A DNA stretch of 64,000 nt from contig NC_057847.1 of NCBI RefSeq assembly GCF_910594005.1, positions 25,333,001 through 25,397,000 on the forward strand, read 5' to 3'. The DNA comes from Cervus elaphus. Its lineage: Eukaryota; Chordata; Mammalia; Artiodactyla; Cervidae. Below are positions 13,776 to 24,376 of the stretch, piece by piece. Below the pieces are notes generated by a model. It saw only the letters and a list, made by a program, of their open reading frames with translations, was not told the origin of the DNA and made no database searches. Positions within the stretch are counted from its first letter, which is position 1. Each line of letters begins with the position of its first letter. A program made the translations under genes and the position numbers.

Positions 13776-15177
13776 CATCCTTTATTTTAAAATTTGAAAT
13801 CAAGAGGATACCAGACCCTTCCACCAGATGCCCCTTGATGTCATTGTAGAGACTACACATTGGACTCTGTTAGTATTTAATCTAAGTAGATCACTGTATT
13901 TTGAATAATTGGGTTACTCAAAATAGAGAAGTTAAAACATCCTGGAACCTGTCCAAAGGAAGTTGTAGTTCAGATGGGCCCTTTGCCCACTGAGGCATGT
14001 CACTGTTGAACTGCAACTCCTTATGTTCAGTTTTTAAAGTAAACTCCTATCAAATATTAAAAGAAGAAGATTCTGCCTTACAGAATAAGAGAGTTTATGT
14101 TCAAATTTTAAATGTGAAAAAAAAACTATCCTTCTTTATAATGTAGCTTAGTTCTCTAAAAGTTGATTGTGTCAAATGCTACCCTCCCTTCTTTAAGTAC
14201 CACAGAAGTATACAAATCCAAATAGTCTTGTTCCTTTCATAGGAACAACAGCAACACAAATAAATAAGAAAGGATTTATACTTATGTGATGTAAATTATA
14301 CGTAAATGTGCAAAGCTGTCACTTCAGCATGTGTATTTTAAATCACAGTGTACTTAATAGAATGAGATCTGGATAAATTTCTTTTAAGTTTGTATAACTG
14401 AACCATATTAAATGATTAACATATTATATCTATGTAGTAATGAAATGCAAGATTTATAATAAAGCATGCCACATTTATTGTATTTATGATTAGTCAGCAC
14501 ACTTTTACATTTTCAGTAGTTAACTTGAATTCAGGTTGACATTTAAAGGTTTTCATCATTTCAGTCTTCAGAGTGCTTATTAGCATTTCATTGTCAAGTT
14601 GGTGCTTACTTAGCTCTTTGAAACTGACAGACCTCTGAGTTGACAATCACCTCCTAAATAAACAAGATTTTGAAGGCAGTTGAAGTGTCTTTCAAATCAG
14701 TATTCCAGAGATTATATGTAAAACTTACTGTGGAGAGTTTATTATAATTTAGAGGCAAAAAGAAAAATAAACAAAAACTCTCTCAGCTTTTAAACTCAAT
14801 TTGAGTTTATCATTCTTCTTGGTATCTCTTAGAAGCAGGGAAACCAGTAATAGTGAATAAAGATTTAATCAAAGATATTAATACTTTTGAGAAATGAAAC
14901 AGAGAAGAAACTTTTTAAAAATAAATTTAATGTAAAATAAACTTATGGGAAAGTTCTAAAATATGTAGTCATGAATAGTTTTTTTTTTTTATTATTAAAG
15001 TGCTAAGTCAGATCAGTGCTCTCACCAATGAAACTTAATATACAGTAGAGATACCTACAGAAATTTTGATTCAATAGAATCAACATGGGACCCAGATGTC
15101 TATGAATATAATTGTCTTTCTATATATGTAATGTGTATGAGATCCTGTGTGTAGTAAAGATTATGGCTTATGGGTTA
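13776..15177 (+). other. Intron, unique
   Basis: AT-rich, no repeat recognised. A short imperfect hairpin lies at 13960-14020 (see findings). Confidence 0.6.
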
Positions 15178-15830
15178 GGTCAGTGATTCTCAAACTTTTT
15201 GGACTTAGGATCCCTTTACACATAATATGAAGAAGAACTGGATTCTTATAAATGCTTCTACATTCAGTATATGGTGGTATGTTATTTTGGTTAAAGTATA
15301 TGAAAAAATCTGACTTCATACAAATAAACATTTGGTAGAGGAGTGTCTTAAAAGCCTTTTCAGATAATTTGGATGTTTCTCTTTGGTACACCAAGACTGG
15401 ATACGTGTAGTTTCTTAAAGATTACTTGCAATATGGAATCTGAAATGTTGTAAATAAGCATTTCTTATTCTGTTACACTAAAATCCATTGGTCTGTCTGA
15501 AACTCTGAATGGCTCTTTCAACTTAACCACATGCATTGGTCATTTGGAAAATAATGGTTCACTGAATTATTTAGGACTTTCAAACATTGAAACATTTCTG
15601 TATATAATACAAAAAATCACATTTCCTAGTATCATCATTCATTTCATCAGAAAACTCATTAAGTAGTGGGAAGCCATCACATTCAGTATGGCAGACACAA
15701 AGTTTACAGAGTTCTTATTTTCATTGGCATGTTTGGATTTTATCACTGCCTGTCATGTTATTTTCCTTGAAGTGGCAGCCTCATTTGTTCATTTTCGAGA
15801 AAATTCCAAGTCTCAGTAATCAGCATTTAT
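15178..15830. repeat. Possible ancient interspersed repeat
   Basis: Opens with 'cagtgattctcaaacttttt' then 'ggacttaggatccctttac', which I associate with a widely dispersed old mammalian repeat, but I cannot name the family. Borders are approximate. Confidence 0.35.
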
Positions 15831-16543
15831 GTTAGTTCTTCCCAGTTAAAAAATACTATTCTGTGGAGAAAGCCACCAGCTCAGCTTGCAACTCAAAAAA
15901 TACTTCTCCTGGAGAAAACCATCCCCACAAAGGTCCCAATTGCCTCTTACATCTTTTGGTATGATGCTGACTCTCTGGGATGGTTTTTCAAATGTAGGGG
16001 TATAAAACTCTAAACATAATCCAGAGTAGAAACAACAGAGGAGACAGAGTTAGGAAAAACTGTCTAAATATGTGACCCACAGTAACTAACTTAATGTGCT
16101 GGTGTTCAAAAAAACAGTATAACTGGTGTGAAATAGTGCAATAAATTCTATATTTAATATCTCAAAACCAATTTCTTTTGAAAAGGAAGACAACAGAGAA
16201 AAAGCTGTTCAAATGATGACTTGGTTTAATATTTCTAACACGAGAAAATGCAAGTAAAGCATCCACTTAAAAAAAATGTACAGCTGATCCTGCAGGAAGA
16301 GATATTTTAGGCAAGTTATTTTTTTAACATCATACTTCTTTTTTTTTTTTAACATCATACTTCTTAATGTCTTCCTTATTAATTCATGCATTTGAAAATA
16401 GTTTCATCTTGGAATTTTCCAGCAAGTTATGAGTTTGAGTTCATAGGAAGAAAAATAAACTTCAGGCTCATTAAAGGTAGATATTACCAAATTCCCTTTT
16501 CCTTCTAACATTTTCTTGGAACTCATCAGTACAGAGGAATTTT
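15831..16543 (+). other. Intron, unique
   Basis: Nothing recognised except a 15-base direct duplication ('aacatcatacttctt') either side of a T-run at about 16326-16366. Confidence 0.6.
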
Positions 16544-17950
16544 CAGTTCGGTTCAGTCACTCAGTCGTGTCTAACTCTTTGCGACCTCATGGACTTCAGC
16601 ATGCCAGGCTTCCCTGTCCATCACCAACTCCCGGAGCTTACTCAGACTCATGTCCATAGAGTCAGTGATGCCATCCAACCATCTCATCCTCTGTCATCCC
16701 CTTCTCCTCCTGCCTTCAATCTTTCCCATTATCAAGGTCTTTTCCAATGAGTCAGTTCTTCACATCAGGTCGCCAAAGTATTGGAGTTTGAGCTTCAACA
16801 TCAGTCCTTCCAATCAATGAATATTCAGGACTGATCTCCTTTAGGATGGACTGGTTAGATCTCCTTGCAGTCCATGGGACTCTCAAGAGTCTCCTCCAAC
16901 ACCACAGTTCAAAAGCATCAATTCTTCAGCGCTCAGCTTTCTTTATAGTCCAACTCTCACATCTCTACATGACTACTGGAAAAACCACAGCTTTGACTAA
17001 GTGGACTTTTGTTGGTAATGTCTCTGCTTTTTAATATGCTGTCTAGGTTTGTCATAGCTTTTCTTCCAATGAGCAAGTGTCTTTTAATCTCATGGCTGCA
17101 GTCACCATCTGCAGTGACTTGGGAGCCCAAAAAAATGGTCTCTCACGGTCTCCATTGTTTCCCCATCTATTTGCCATGAAGTGATGGGACCAGATGCCAT
17201 GATCTTAGTTTTCTGAGTGTTGAGTTTTAAGCCAACTTTTTCACTCTCCTCTTTTACTCTCATCACGAGACTCTTTAGGTCCTCTTCGCTTTCTGCCATA
17301 AGGGTGGTGTCATCTGCATATCTGAGGTTATTGATGTATCTCCCGGCAATCTTGATTCCAACTTGTGCTTTATCCAGTCCAGCATTTCTCGTGATGTACT
17401 CTGCATATAAGTTGAATAAGCAGGGTGACAATACACAGCCTTGACATACTCCTTTCCCGATTTGGAACCAGTCTGTTGTTCCATGTCCATGTCCAGCTCT
17501 AACTGTTGCTTCTTGATCTGCATACAGATTTCTCAGGAGGCAGGTCAGATGGTCTGGTATTCCAATCTCTTGAAGAATTTTCCACAGTTTGTTGTGATCC
17601 ACACAGTCAAAGGCTTTGGCATAGTCAATAAAGCCGAAGTAGATGTTTTTCTGGAACTCTTTTGCTTTTTCAGTGATCCATCGTGTGCTGGCAATTTGAT
17701 CTCTGGTTCCTCTGCCTTTTCTAAAACCAGCTTGAACATCTGGAAGTTCACGGTTCATGTACTGTTGAGGTCTGGCTTGAAGAATTTTGAGCATTACTTT
17801 GCTAGCGTGTGAGATGAGTGCAACTGTGTGGTAGTTTGAACATTTTTGGCATTGTCTTTCTTTGGGATTGGAATGAAAAGTGACCTTTTCCAGTCCCGTG
17901 GCCACTACTGAGTTTTCCAAATTTGCTGGCATATTGAGTGCAGAAATGAG
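16544..17950 (-). mobile_element. BovB LINE, antisense, 1.4 kb
   Basis: 5'-truncated RTE-type retrotransposon in antisense to CHN1. The left end carries the BovB 3' terminus ('cagtcactcagtcgtgtcta') and the element extends through the reverse-transcriptase domain to about 17950, where homology stops ('gctggcatattgagtgcaga'). Its ORF is still open for 276 codons. Confidence 0.93.
17102..17932 (-). pseudogene. BovB reverse transcriptase fragment
   Basis: A 276-codon open frame from a truncated BovB. It holds the RT core in order: QAGFRKGRGTRDQI (68-81), FIDYAKAFDC (101-110, motif A), GVCQGCVLSP (161-170, motif B) and LRYADD (203-208, motif C with the catalytic aspartates). The apurinic endonuclease domain, which lies upstream in BovB, is missing, and the C-terminal frame runs into aberrant sequence (ending SHCRW). 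It has no promoter and lies in an intron in antisense, so it is a retrotransposon remnant and not a host gene, but the RT core is unusually well kept compared with the other copies in this window. Confidence 0.9.
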
Positions 17951-18474
17951 GGATTTTATTCATCCATATATTTTAATGGCACTTTGCACTATTCCTCCAA
18001 TAATAGTTGTTTTGGTCCTGCATATTAATTTAAACCATGATTCAACCATCTTTGGAATTGAAAAATGGCAGTTCATGAATCTCAGACATCCTTTGTATTT
18101 CAGGTAGCACCTGTTCTCTTAACACAACAAACGTTTTCAGTCCAGTCTTATCCTGTAGTCAGCTGTGTTGCTAAGATACCAATGTTGTCACACATTTTCT
18201 CTTTAACATGTTTTCAGTTCATATTTGCATACATTTTGGCTGTCAAATGAGGAAAAAATATTTAAGATGCTCTGCTGGGTTTACACCTCTGGCCAGCAGT
18301 TACTTTTTTTTTTTAAATCAAGACAGAAGGCATTGTTAAAAATGGCCATTTTCTTTGTGTTAAATCTATTCTGGCCAAATCATAAGACCAGGAAGCTGGC
18401 ACCGTTCAGATAGGCATTTGTCTATGAGTCTGAAGAATTCAGCAAGGCTTGCAAATGTACTTTGACTGTGTGCT
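17951..18474 (+). other. Intron, unique
   Basis: Nothing recognised. Confidence 0.55.
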
Positions 18475-18790
18475 CGTTCCTTCAATATTTAGCATCTACT
18501 TTGTTCCACACATTGTGTCAGATGATAAGACTGATGCTAATGATATTAACAGTGTCATCAACACTACCACCGCCTGATCTTTGAGAGCTCTCTGCTTGCT
18601 GGGTACTGAAGATACAGGCTTTGCATACATTCCATTCATTGTCTCATCTCATGAGGTAGCTTATATCATCATTTCAGTTTTACAGAGGAAGAAACTGAGA
18701 CTTCTCCTAAGATCCAGTAACTAGTAAGTGAAGTTGAAATTCTTTTTACAGAGAAGCCAAGCTCCTGACTACTTAACTATAATAATACTG
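18475..18790 (-). repeat. MIR SINE, antisense
   Basis: Well-kept reverse-complement MIR: 'tttacagaggaagaaactga', preceded by 'gtctcatctcatgaggtag' and followed by 'agtaactagtaagtgaag'. Confidence 0.85.
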
Positions 18791-19120
18791 AACTTTAGTT
18801 TAAAATTTCTTAAAATTGTTTTAAAGGGTGATGAGACAGATTGAATAGGAGAGTTTAGAAACAGCAGCTCTCTATTTTTTAATTTATTTTTTTATTGAAG
18901 TATAGATAGATGATTTACAGTGTTGTATTAGTTTCAGGTATTTCAGGCACAGTGATTCAGTTATATAAATATATTCTTTTTCAGATTCTTTTCTCATATA
19001 TTATTATAAAATATTGAGTATAGTTCTCTGTGCTGCACAGTTGGTCCTTATTGGCTGTTTTCTATATAGTAGCATGTATGTGCTCATCCCAACTTCCTAA
19101 TTCATGCCTTTTGCCTACAT

Positions 19121-19338
19121 GCATGCTCAGTTGCCTCAGTTGTGTCTGACTCTTTTCTACCCGATGGACTGTAGCCTCCCAGGCTTCTCTGTCTATGGAG
19201 TTCTCCAGGCAGGGGTACTGGAGTGAGTTGCCATGCCCTCCTCCAGGGGGTCTTCCCAACCCAGGGATCGAACCCACATCTTCTGTGGCTCCTGCATTGC
19301 AGGCAGATTCTTTACCACTGAGCCACCGGGCAAGCCCA
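19121..19338 (-). repeat. Bov-tA/Bov-A2 SINE, antisense, nested
   Basis: Motifs 'gttgtgtctgactctttt', 'ttctccaggcaggggtact', 'acccagggatcgaaccca', 'ggcagattctttaccactg'. Flanked by near-identical 'aattcatgcct' (about 19100) and 'aatttatgcct' (about 19339), a likely target-site duplication. Confidence 0.9.
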
Positions 19339-19357
19339 ATTTATGCCTCTCCCATCA

Positions 19358-20083
19358 CACTTTTATGGCAGAAAGTGAAGAAGAACTAAAGACCCTCTTG
19401 ATGAAAGTGAAAGAGGACAGTGAAAAAGTTGGCTTAAAGCTCAACATTCAGAAAACTAAGATCATGGCATCCAGTCCCATCACTTCATGGCAAATAGATG
19501 GGGAAACAGTGGCTGACTTTATTTTTCTGGGCTCCAAAATCACTGCAAATGGTGACTGCAGCCATGAAATTAAAAGACGCTTACTCCTTGGAAGGACAGC
19601 ATATTAAAAAGCAGAGACATTACTTTGTCCACAAAGGTCTGTCTAGTCAAGGCTATGATTTTTCCAGTAGTCATGTATGGATGTGAGAGTTGGACTATAA
19701 AGAAAGCTGAGCACTGAAGAATCGATTCTTTTGAACTGTGGTGTTGGAAAAGACTCTTGAGAGTCCCTTGGACTGCAAGGAGATCCAACCAGTCCACCCT
19801 AAAGGAGATCAGTCCTGGGTGTTCATTGGAAGGACTGATGTTGAAGCTCAAACTCCAATACTTTGGCCACCTGATGCGAAGAGCTAACTCATTTGAAAAG
19901 ATCCTGATGCTGGGAAAGATTGAGGGCAGGAGGAGAAGGGGACGACAGAAGATGAGATGGTTGGATGGCATCACCGACTCTGGACATGGGTTTGGGTGAA
20001 CTCTGGGAGTTGGAGAGGGAGGCCTGGCGTGCTGCGGTTCATGGGGTCTCAGAGTCGGACACAACTGAGCGACTGAACTGAAC
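19358..20083 (+). repeat. Short BovB derivative, sense, nested
   Basis: Begins at 'atggcagaaagtgaagaaga' and runs to the BovB 3' end 'gagcgactgaactgaac'. It is missing about 20 bases after 'cttggaagga' relative to the copy at 23640-24376. Most likely a 5'-truncated BovB or member of a short BovB subfamily. Confidence 0.9.
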
Positions 20084-20102
20084 ATCCGTTTTCAGAAAGA
20101 TC

Positions 20103-20235
20103 CTCTGCAGAAGGAAATGGCAACCCATTCCAGTATTCTTGCCTGGAAGATTCCAGGGACAGAGGAGTCTGGCAGGCTACAGTTCATGGGATGGCAAAGA
20201 GTCAGACACAACTAAGCGACTAACACATACACACA
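20103..20235 (+). repeat. Bov-tA/Bov-A2 SINE 3' part, sense
   Basis: 'ggaaatggcaacccattcc', 'attcttgcctggaagattcc', 'gagtcagacacaactaagc'. Lies directly after the BovB, before the L1 resumes. Confidence 0.88.
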
Positions 20236-20575
20236 TCACTTTCCCCTTCGGTAACCACAAATTTAAGTTTGGTTTCTATTTTCTATGTCTGTGAGTCAGT
20301 TTCTCTTTCATAGATAAGTTCATTTGTGTCATGTTTTAGATTCCACATATGTGATATCATATGATCTTTGTGTTTCTGAGTTACTTCACCTAATATGGTG
20401 ATCCCTAGTTCCATCCATTTTGCAGCAAATGGTATTTCTTCGTTTTAAGGCTGAGTAATATTCCATTGTGTGTGTGTGTGTAGTTATATATACACACTTC
20501 ATTTTTTTATCCATTCATCTGTCGATAGACATTTAGGTTTGCTTCAGTATCTTGGCTATTGTAAATAAAACAGCA

Positions 20576-21439
20576 GCTCTCTGTGCACAGTTTCTGACTA
20601 AAAAACAACTATATGATGTGTTCAGCAAAATTCCGTATTGTTTGGGCATTAGAAGGCTTAGGAAGGCCCATTCATAGTGGAAGGAGAGCAAGAGAGAGCT
20701 GGGATGGAGAGTCACATTGAACCTGTATCTCCTGCATTAATGGCAGATTGTTTACCCATGAGCCATGGGGGAAGCTGGTAATATATGCACTGACCATTTC
20801 TGTACTTTCTTTTAATGAATTTACAGACTATATGCAGTGTTTACACTTTTCCAGGCTGCATGTCCAGAACCCAAATTCTTCTAAAGAAAAATGCATATAA
20901 TTACTCATGGCAGTGGCCATTCTGGAATCACTGTTATAAATATAAGCCTTCGTTGATTGTTTACCCATAAGATTAGAATGGCTTCCCACCTTCTAAATTA
21001 TGTATGTCTGGTGAATTTTAATGGAAAGTTTAATTACCTATTTCTAAAGACAGCTTAATTGGTTGCTCAGGAGACCCCTCTCTCAATTCATTTGCTTGGA
21101 AGGTAGTTTTGTTGACTTGTTTTTATTTAAAAAACAAAACATGAAAACCCAGTGCAAAAATAAAACCAGGCATGCTGTTCAGTAACTTCCCTTGAAGTCC
21201 TGGGAGACATTTGATGAAGGAGCTGTGTGTACGTCAGGAAAAGGAAATATCACTTTACCAACTACCCTCAAAATAATGAAAAAGGCTTTTTAAATGCCAG
21301 AAATTAATCACCAAGGCTGACCTTACTTCTCTGGGAGTTGTAAACGTTTTGTCAGGCTTAGCACTGAATTGGGGAAGGTAATTTTCAGCTGTGAATATTT
21401 CTGCTTGCTGATGGTTCTGGGTCTTTGTAGACCAGAGCC
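20576..21439 (+). other. Intron, unique with a SINE scrap
   Basis: A degraded antisense tRNA-like SINE end sits at about 20713-20776 ('ggcagattgtttacccatga'). Otherwise nothing recognised. Confidence 0.55.
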
Positions 21440-21715
21440 TTGCTAAAGTAAGAGTCAGTCTCCTTACATGTTGAGTGATCTTATCTCTGGGTCTCAGGAA
21501 AGCAGGTGAAATGGACAGAGGATAGGTCTGAATTGGGAGGCCTGGATCCCCCACCATTGCCCCTTTGCTTATCAATTTCTGCCCTTGATCAGGTACCTTC
21601 ACATCTTTGCACTGTTCCTTCTGCAAAATAGGAACATGAGGATACAGTGAAATAATGTATGTGAATAAATAATGTATGTGAATACAGTGAAATAATGTGT
21701 GTGAAAAAAGCACTT
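21440..21715 (+). repeat. MIR-like SINE, sense, with internal tandem copy
   Basis: Degraded MIR order ending in 'aataatgtatgtga' units. Within it 'atacagtgaaataatgt' occurs at 21642 and 21682, a small tandem duplication. Confidence 0.5.
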
Positions 21716-23017
21716 TTAGAATCTAAAACTCTGTCTAAACAAGTGCTGCTGGTTTGGAGGCAGTGTAAGAGTTGGGCCTGAATTTTTTTAAACCGAACAG
21801 GTAGAAGAATACAGTAATTGACATTATTGTAGAATGATGCTAGAACAGGATTATGAAGCCATTTGCCTCACTGATTACTTCTTGCTGTGCACCATGATGA
21901 CAGAATCAGGCCTGCTGCTGGAACGGATTTTGTAAGGCACCCTCAGTCACCCACACCTGCTTTCCTGAAACTAGGTGGTGATTTCCTGTTTCTAGGCAGG
22001 GACATGCTAAACTTAAAGATCACTGTGACACATCTTCCCAGAGCATCAATTTTACTCAAGAGTCATTAATCAAAAACGTTTCTATATGGGTACATTTGGG
22101 GAACTTGGAGAGCCACCCCTGGATCCTTGCACACCCATGTTCACTGTTGGTTGCTATTGGCGACTTTTTGGTGGAAAAGGTAATGAAGCACTAGCTGAAG
22201 CTGGCCAGAGCGCCTCAAGTAGCATTTGATCTCATCAGCCTTAGATCTTCAGTTGCTCCTTAAATTATCTCCCATTAACCTATCCTTTGTGCAGGAGGAA
22301 AACGGCAAGGTAGGTCCCTCTTAGTACATTAGAATGTCGCTGAAAGATAGATGTTAAGTCATCCTTTAATCTTTCCTTCTTCCTTTTCACAGGAAGTTGA
22401 TCGTAGTCTGACTTCATATGTCTAATTTTGTAATATGCTGATCATTTTTGGGCCTGGTCTAGATGCCTCAAATCACTTCATGAAATATCAAGGTTCATAT
22501 GGAAGAATCTAATTAGATTTTATATATATATATATATCTCATACATTTATATGCATATATATATATGAGAAAGAATCTATTTCTTATGTGAAAAGAACAT
22601 CCAAGTTAGGGATTGTTCTCTTTTAGTTTCATTAGGATCCTTTGAACTAACAAATTTTATGAGATGAAATATTATGGACACAAAATATAAAATGTTTATT
22701 TTAGAAAAATGCCCAGATGCAGGTTATTTTTACTTTTCAATGTCATTATCTTAATGTAAAACATGCCATGTGGTAGTGTCATTGCAAAGAAAAGACAAAT
22801 TAATATCTGGCAGTGAGGTGAATGATTAACACATCTATGAATTATTCTCATACTTCTCAGGGAAATTATTTATGAAAGTTAAATCTGTTACCTTCAGGCC
22901 ACTATTGCCATTTTTAAATATTAAAAATCGACTTTCAGAAGTATGTTCAATTTGAACTTCATGAATACACTTTATACCATGAGCCCACATTTGTCTTTAT
23001 TGAGGCTTAAAGTGAAT
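21716..23017 (+). other. Intron, unique
   Basis: A TA-rich hairpin-prone stretch lies at 22519-22568. No coding identity found. Confidence 0.6.
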
Positions 23018-23216
23018 ATTAAAATAAATTACAATTGGAATATTCTAATCAAACTATACGTATTGGGCTTCCCTGGTGACTGAAATGGTAAAAGAATCTG
23101 CCTGCAACACAGGAGACCTGGGTTCTACCCCTGGGTGAAGAAGATCCCCAGAGAAGGGAATGGCTTCACCATTAAAATAAATTACAGTTGGAATATTCTA
23201 ATCAAACTGTGCATAT
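23018..23216. repeat. 46-base direct repeats around a SINE piece
   Basis: 23018-23063 and 23171-23216 are the same 46 bases with four transition differences (start 'attaaaataaattaca'). They bracket the SINE fragment at 23064-23170. Confidence 0.93.
23064..23170 (+). repeat. Bov-tA SINE tRNA-like half, sense
   Basis: 'gggcttccctggtgactg', 'agaatctgcctgcaacacag', 'gagacctgggttctaccc', then stops at 'gggaatggcttcacc'. The 3' half of the SINE is missing. Confidence 0.9.
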
Positions 23217-23639
23217 AGGAAATATGCTTTTATAACTCAAGTTTTAAAAAATCAGTAGCACTTTTTTTTTTTTTTTTCCCGACCCGCCTCCCCCACATTT
23301 TTTTAAATAACCAAATCACATAGGCTTCATCTTATCCTAATCAGTTGAAATCAGTAGAGGAATGAGAAGACTGATAATATAATGCCTAGTTTTTATTCTA
23401 ATTCATTGGCTTGCTTCTGTTAAATTGGTGATTGTGAAATGTTCACTGAGCTGCAATAACATGAAATAACCTCTTATGGCAGTTTAAAATCTGAAAATAC
23501 TCCTGATGTCTATCTGAGTCGGCTTTTTAGCTTTTTAGTTGTACTTTCCTTATGTATATTACAACCAAAAGCTCTCTGAAAAAAGTGGAAACAGCTGTAA
23601 CCCCAGAGTTTTGCACTGGATTTAAAGTCTCTAATTGTC
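23217..23639 (+). other. Intron, unique with T-run
   Basis: Contains an 18-base T-run followed by a C-rich patch near 23262-23296; nothing else recognised. Confidence 0.55.
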
Positions 23640-24376
23640 AGTTCAGTTCAGTTCAGTCACTCAGTTTTGTCCGACTCTTTGCGACTCCATGAACCGCAGC
23701 ACGCCAGGCCTCCCTGTCCATCACCAACTCCCAGAGTTCACCCATACCCATGTCCATTGAGTCGGTGATGCCATCCAACTATCTCATCCTCTGTCATCCC
23801 CTTCTCCTCCTGCCCTCAATCTTTCCCAGCATCAGGGTCTTTTCCAATGAGTCAGCTCTTTGCATCAGATGGCCAAAGTATTGGAGTTTGAGCTTCAACA
23901 TCAGTCCTTCCAATGAACACCCAGAACTGATCTCCTTTAGGATGGACTGGTTGGATCTCCTTGCAGTCCAAGGGACTCTCAAGAGTCTTTTCCAACACCA
24001 CAGTTCAAAAGAATCGATTCTTCAGTGCTCAGCTTTCTTTATAGTCCAACTCTCACATCCGTACATGACTACTGGAAAAATCATAGCCTTGACTAGACAG
24101 ACCTTTGTGGACAAAGTAATGTCTCTGCTTTTTAATATGCTGTCTAGGTTGGCCATAACTTTCCTTCCAAGGAGTAAGCGTCTTTTAATTTCATGGCTGC
24201 AGTCACCATTTGCAGTGATTTTTGAGCCACTGTTTCCCCATCTATTTGCCATGAAGTGATGGGACCGGATACCATGATCTTAGTTTTCTGAATGTTGAGC
24301 TTTAAGCCAACTTTTTCATTCTCCTCTTTCACTTTCATCAAGAGGCTTTTCAGTTCTTCTTCACTTTCTGCCATAT
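23640..24376 (-). repeat. Short BovB derivative, antisense
   Basis: Left end 'gttcagttcagttcagtcac' (BovB 3' terminus), right end complement of 'atggcagaaagtgaagaaga', i.e. the same 5' start as the sense copy at 19358. It has lost a short piece next to the Leu-Gly-Ser frame (about 24220). Confidence 0.92.

Larger units (their letters stand above)
18880..20575 (-). repeat. L1 3' part, antisense, split by nested insertions
   Basis: L1 sequence at 18880-19117 ('ttttattgaagtatagatag', 'cagttggtccttattgg') resumes at about 20236-20575 ('ggtaaccacaaatttaag', 'tagattccacatatgtga', 'gtcgatagacatttaggt'). Between them sit a SINE, a BovB and another SINE. Confidence 0.88.

Noticed and set aside
17102..17932. 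276-codon frame as a host protein gene
   Set aside because: Its motifs are those of a BovB reverse transcriptase, and the sequence is embedded in a truncated LINE.
22080..22230. Short frame with GELGEPPLDPCTP as retrocopy
   Set aside because: Under 50 codons with no recognised family; not separable from chance.
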